A stretch of 6,426 nucleotides of DNA from assembly GCA_017540285.1 (NCBI GenBank), contig JAFYBI010000033.1, positions 1 through 6,426 on the forward strand, given 5' to 3'. This document shows, piece by piece, positions 4,511-6,426 of this stretch. Within the stretch, counting starts at the first letter, position 1, and each line of letters opens with the position of its first letter. Source of the DNA: Clostridia bacterium. Lineage in GTDB: Bacteria; Bacillota; Clostridia; Oscillospirales; CAG-272. The translations under genes and the position numbers were made by a program. The notes beneath the pieces were generated by a model that was given only the letters and a program-made list of their open reading frames with translations, did no database searches and was not told where the DNA came from.

Positions 4511-5411
4511 ACCGAAACCCCTTTCCTTTCACCTGCTCCAGCAGGATTTTGTACGCCTCCGGAACCTCCCCGGCTCCCTCCCCGAGGGAGCTGTCAGCGC
4601 ATCCGGCTGAGGGAGCCACCTCCCCGAGGGAGCTGTCGGCAGAGCTGGCTGAGGGAGTCCCCTCCCCGAGGGAGCTGTCGGCAGAGCCGGCTGAGGGAGT
4701 CCCCTCTCCGGCTGAGGAAGTCATCCTCCCGGACTCCGTGTTATCGAGCCCGATCCCGTGGGCCTCCAGCCGCGCCCGGAGTTCCGACGTCCGCAGCAGC
4801 ATCCGCCGCGTCGACTCCCGGTCCGCCGTCAGAAACCGCTCCGTCCACGTCCGGATTTCCGCGGCATACGGCGCATACACCCGCCCGTCCAGCCGCGCGG
4901 CGGAAAACCCGCGCTCCCGGAACCGGCAGAACAAGCAGTACGTGAACAGCCGGAGCGCATCCCGCCCCCGCGCCGCCATGTACTCGGCCCGCATCACCCG
5001 CGCACGCCGGACGTCCTCGCTCTCCCAGCCCGTAACCGGCGGCAGCGGACCCGGCTCCGTGTCCGCGAGATGCACGTCCCGGAAGCCGTACTCCCGGAAA
5101 TCCTCCTGCCAGCGGTACAGGGCGTCCTGCACCGCCTCGTCCTCGCGCTCCAGCTCGTCCGCCCATACGCGCCGCCTCCCGTCCGTTTTGCGCATCGTCT
5201 CCGGGATCGCGTCTTTTACCGCGTCGAGCATCCAGTCCTCCGCGTCCATGATGAGCGACTCGGCCGCCCCCGGCCTGCGCACCGCCGGATACTCCGCCGC
5301 CGCATAGTAAGCAGCCGCCGCCTCCGCGCATCCGAGCAAAAGCATCCCATACTGCCGGTGGTTCGCGTTGTATGCGTTGTCGTTTTGTACAGCCTTTGCC
5401 GCGCACTTCAC
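4497..5411 (-). CDS. Hypothetical 304-aa protein with three 14-residue repeats in its C-terminal linker
   Basis: This is the longest unassigned protein here, and I do not know its family. Residues about 1-225 look all-helical, with many charged and aromatic residues (YGMLLLGCAEAAAAYYAAAE; AEDWMLDAVKDAIPETM; YRWQEDFREYGFRD; LFTYCLFCRFRERGF). Residues 236-277 are three perfect-length 14-residue repeats, EGTPSAGSADSSLG, EGTPSASSADSSLG and EVAPSAGCADSSLG, encoded by the palindromic DNA repeat. A final conserved-looking segment (VPEAYKILLEQVKGKGFRYG, 283-302) follows. The start is a GTG at 5411, overlapping the previous stop as GTGA, with AAAGGAGA upstream; the frame is open for 64 more codons upstream but that overlaps the 75-aa gene. 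The repeat probably lengthens a flexible linker. Confidence 0.72.
   Translation of the reverse strand: MKCAAKAVQNDNAYNANHRQYGMLLLGCAEAAAAYYAAAEYPAVRRPGAAESLIMDAEDWMLDAVKDAIPETMRKTDGRRRVWADELEREDEAVQDALYRWQEDFREYGFRDVHLADTEPGPLPPVTGWESEDVRRARVMRAEYMAARGRDALRLFTYCLFCRFRERGFSAARLDGRVYAPYAAEIRTWTERFLTADRESTRRMLLRTSELRARLEAHGIGLDNTESGRMTSSAGEGTPSAGSADSSLGEGTPSASSADSSLGEVAPSAGCADSSLGEGAGEVPEAYKILLEQVKGKGFRYGRI
4572..4720. repeat. Palindromic repeat: three tandem 42-bp copies plus a fragment, inside a coding region
   Basis: Cores at 4578-4615, 4620-4657 and 4662-4699 recur at exactly 42 nt, and a partial copy (CCGGCTGAGGAAG) ends at 4720. The first copy has perfect 9-bp ends, GGCTCCCTC (4572-4580) and GAGGGAGCC (4609-4617). 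Inside each core, AGC-TGT-CGGC can pair with GCCG-GCT around a small loop (degraded in copy 1), so each unit can fold as a hairpin. It is related to the single copy at 5832-5880. The period is a multiple of three, so the reading frame of the 304-aa gene is kept. GC-rich palindromes of this GAGGGAGCTGTC...GGCTGAGGGAG type are, as I recall, dispersed in Oscillospiraceae genomes. It is not a CRISPR: there are no spacers. Confidence 0.85.
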
Positions 5412-5635
5412 GCCGACTCTCCTTTCCCGATCTCGGCCCGTACCTCCGCGGGGACCGGATTTGACTCCGGCCCCATCCAGACGCATACGGCCTCCGCCCA
5501 GCCCATTTTCTTCGCCACAAGCCGCGCCATCTTCCGCGCGCAGCTCTCGGCGTCTCCCGGCCGCGTGACGTGCCGTACCAGCACGCACTCCTCGCCCGGG
5601 CATCGAAAGATGAATTTGTATCGGATTTTATCCAT
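5408..5635 (-). CDS. Hypothetical protein, 75 aa
   Basis: This small protein has an apparent strand-strand-helix-strand layout: DKIRYKFIFRCPG, CVLVRHVTRPG, ESCARKMARLVAKKMGW, then AEAVCVWMGPE. It resembles the 67-aa product at 3514-3717 in the order and spacing of its blocks. It has four cysteines but no zinc-type pairing is obvious (two are close to the FRCPGEEC stretch near the N-terminus). The ATG at 5635 overlaps the previous stop by 8 nt, with GGAGGA upstream; the TGA overlaps the next GTG as GTGA. I cannot assign a function. Its place between two longer early genes and its tight coupling argue that it is a real gene. Confidence 0.7.
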   Translation of the reverse strand: MDKIRYKFIFRCPGEECVLVRHVTRPGDAESCARKMARLVAKKMGWAEAVCVWMGPESNPVPAEVRAEIGKGESA

Positions 5636-6224
5636 TGCTCAATCCTCCTCCGGCCATCGCGAGCAGCGCGCCGATTTTGTCCCGGTACAAGGCGATCTCT
5701 CCGCGCACGCTCTCCAGCTCCGCGCAGAGCTCTTCCTCGCGCCGTGTCAGAAGCTTCAGCTCGCCCTCGATCGCGTCGAAAAAATCGATATCGTCCCCGG
5801 CTCCATCAGGCCGGTATTCGCCCCCGGCTTCGCCGACAGAGCTGTCGGCGGAGTCGGCTGAGGGAGAGTCCCTCTCCGGTCCCGCACCGCGCGCGACGGC
5901 GATCCCGCGCCGGCGCATCACCGAAATACGATTGCCCACCGTCGACGCCGACCGTCCTAACGCCGCGCCGATCTCCGCGTTCGTGCGCCCGTCCGCCGCC
6001 ATCCTGACGATCCGCGCCTCGTCCTCCGCCGTCCACGCGCTGCCAAGCCGCGTTTCCATCGGCCCGCAGTATTCCGGCTCGCCGACGGCGTCGAGGATCT
6101 CCTGTATCGTCGCCTTGGGGCACATATCGCGAAAGATCGCGAGCTGCGCCGCCTTGTCCCGGCAGTCCCGCCACTGTGCCTGCATCCATCCCCGGTCCAC
6201 GCCATGAAATTTTGCGTCATCCAT
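5628..6224 (-). CDS. HTH (Myb/SANT- or sigma-4-like) protein with coiled-coil tail, 198 aa
   Basis: Three parts are visible. Residues 22-48 (RDKAAQLAIF, then ATIQEILDAVG) resemble a short helical segment found in several Firmicutes phage proteins. Residues 64-107 form a helix-turn-helix: WTAEDEARIVRMAADGRT, then AEIGAALGRSASTVGNRI, as in small DNA-binding phage proteins of Myb/SANT or sigma-region-4 type. Residues 145-190 are a probable coiled coil (FFDAIEGELKLLTRREEEL, then AELESVRGEIALYRDKI). The linker between them carries PSADSADSSVGE (121-132), encoded by one copy of the palindromic repeat. The ATG at 6224 has AAGGAGG 7 nt upstream. A dimeric DNA-binding regulator or replication accessory is plausible; this is inferred from the domains. 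Confidence 0.78.
   Translation of the reverse strand: MDDAKFHGVDRGWMQAQWRDCRDKAAQLAIFRDMCPKATIQEILDAVGEPEYCGPMETRLGSAWTAEDEARIVRMAADGRTNAEIGAALGRSASTVGNRISVMRRRGIAVARGAGPERDSPSADSADSSVGEAGGEYRPDGAGDDIDFFDAIEGELKLLTRREEELCAELESVRGEIALYRDKIGALLAMAGGGLSNG
5832..5880. repeat. Single palindromic repeat copy inside the HTH/coiled-coil gene
   Basis: The core AGCTGTCGGC...TCGGCTGAGGGAG (5840-5866) matches the repeat cores at 4578-4699 with only a few changes. GCCGACAG (5832-5839) and CTGTCGGC (5842-5849) form a perfect 8-bp stem, and GGAGAG / CTCTCC (5863-5868 / 5872-5877) a second one. Translated in the gene frame it gives PSADSADSSVGE, against PSAGSADSSLGE in the 304-aa protein, so orientation and frame are the same in both genes. 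Confidence 0.8.
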
Positions 6225-6235
6225 CCCGCGCCTCC

Positions 6236-6426
6236 TTAATCCGGCGAAAACGCCTGCCCGACCCCGGACGCCCAGTCCTCGTCCGGAGGAAACGCCAGCC
6301 GTATCAGCGCCTCCGGCACGTCCGAGAATTCCTCGCCCCGCACGCCGCACAGGAAGAAGTCCCCGCGGAAATCGTAATTCATGAACCGGTTGACCGGCAG
6401 ATCGCGGATCAGCCCCTCTTCATTGC
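6236..6426 (-). CDS. DUF3846-like protein, C-terminal fragment
   Basis: Only the last 62 full codons are in the window; the start lies beyond 6426. The visible part begins NEEGLIRDLPVNRF and continues DFRGDFFLCGVRGEEFSDVP before ending AFSPD and TAA. The N-(E/D)-EG-x4-LP-x-NR block followed about 13 residues later by a G-x-FF-(I/L)-CG strand matches what I recall of DUF3846, a small family from phage and mobile elements with no known biochemical role. The next gene starts 11 nt after its stop, with the ribosome site AAGGAGG overlapping the TAA region, so the two are co-transcribed. The match is from memory and short, so the family call is moderate; that this is a real coding end is much surer. 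Confidence 0.68.
   Translation of the reverse strand, partial: NEEGLIRDLPVNRFMNYDFRGDFFLCGVRGEEFSDVPEALIRLAFPPDEDWASGVGQAFSPD

Noticed and set aside
4572..4720. CRISPR-like array
   Set aside because: The copies abut with only 4 nt between cores, there are no unique spacers, and the period of 42 nt keeps a reading frame.
4758..5861. A 367-codon open frame on the plus strand
   Set aside because: It crosses three minus-strand genes that are coupled by overlaps, and its translation is Pro/Arg-rich low-complexity sequence typical of an antisense frame.

Overview
The window looks like part of a tailed-phage or prophage genome from a GC-rich Firmicute, probably a Clostridia gut lineage. The reasons are strong AGGAGG-type ribosome sites, a tightly packed one-strand gene order, an HNH / P27-type small terminase / large terminase order at one end, and a palindromic repeat of a kind I recall from Oscillospiraceae (Faecalibacterium-like) genomes. 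The host assignment is inference. Every gene I can support lies on the minus strand, so transcription runs from position 6426 toward 1. I see no plus-strand gene, tRNA, rRNA or CRISPR array.

In transcription order, the first block (6426 to 2854) is a run of small accessory genes: the end of a DUF3846-like protein, a 198-aa HTH plus coiled-coil protein, a 75-aa protein, a 304-aa protein of unknown function, a 142-aa protein, a 123-aa protein built of two related HTH-like units, and 67-aa, 113-aa and 109-aa (zinc-ribbon) proteins. From the 198-aa gene to the recombinase every neighbour overlaps by 4, 8 or 14 nt, which suggests one translationally coupled operon. The second block (2857 to 932) is a DNA-transaction module: a small serine recombinase of resolvase/invertase type, a 102-nt gap with a strong hairpin, a HUH-type rolling-circle Rep protein, and a small HTH protein. 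The third block (818 to 1) is the start of the packaging module: HNH endonuclease, an 88-nt gap full of inverted repeats (a cos-site candidate), the small terminase subunit, and the first codons of the large terminase subunit.

The most unusual observation is a GC-rich palindromic repeat inside two different coding regions. Three tandem 42-bp copies (plus a fragment) lie in the 304-aa gene and one copy lies in the 198-aa gene. All have the same orientation and reading frame, so both proteins carry a PSA-x-SADSS-(L/V)-GE type peptide in what look like linkers. Second is the pairing of a HUH Rep and a resolvase in the position where a tailed phage usually carries its replication genes, with a hairpin next to rep that could be an origin. 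There is no gene-free stretch longer than 300 nt; the only gaps over 15 nt are 440-527, 819-931 and 2165-2266.
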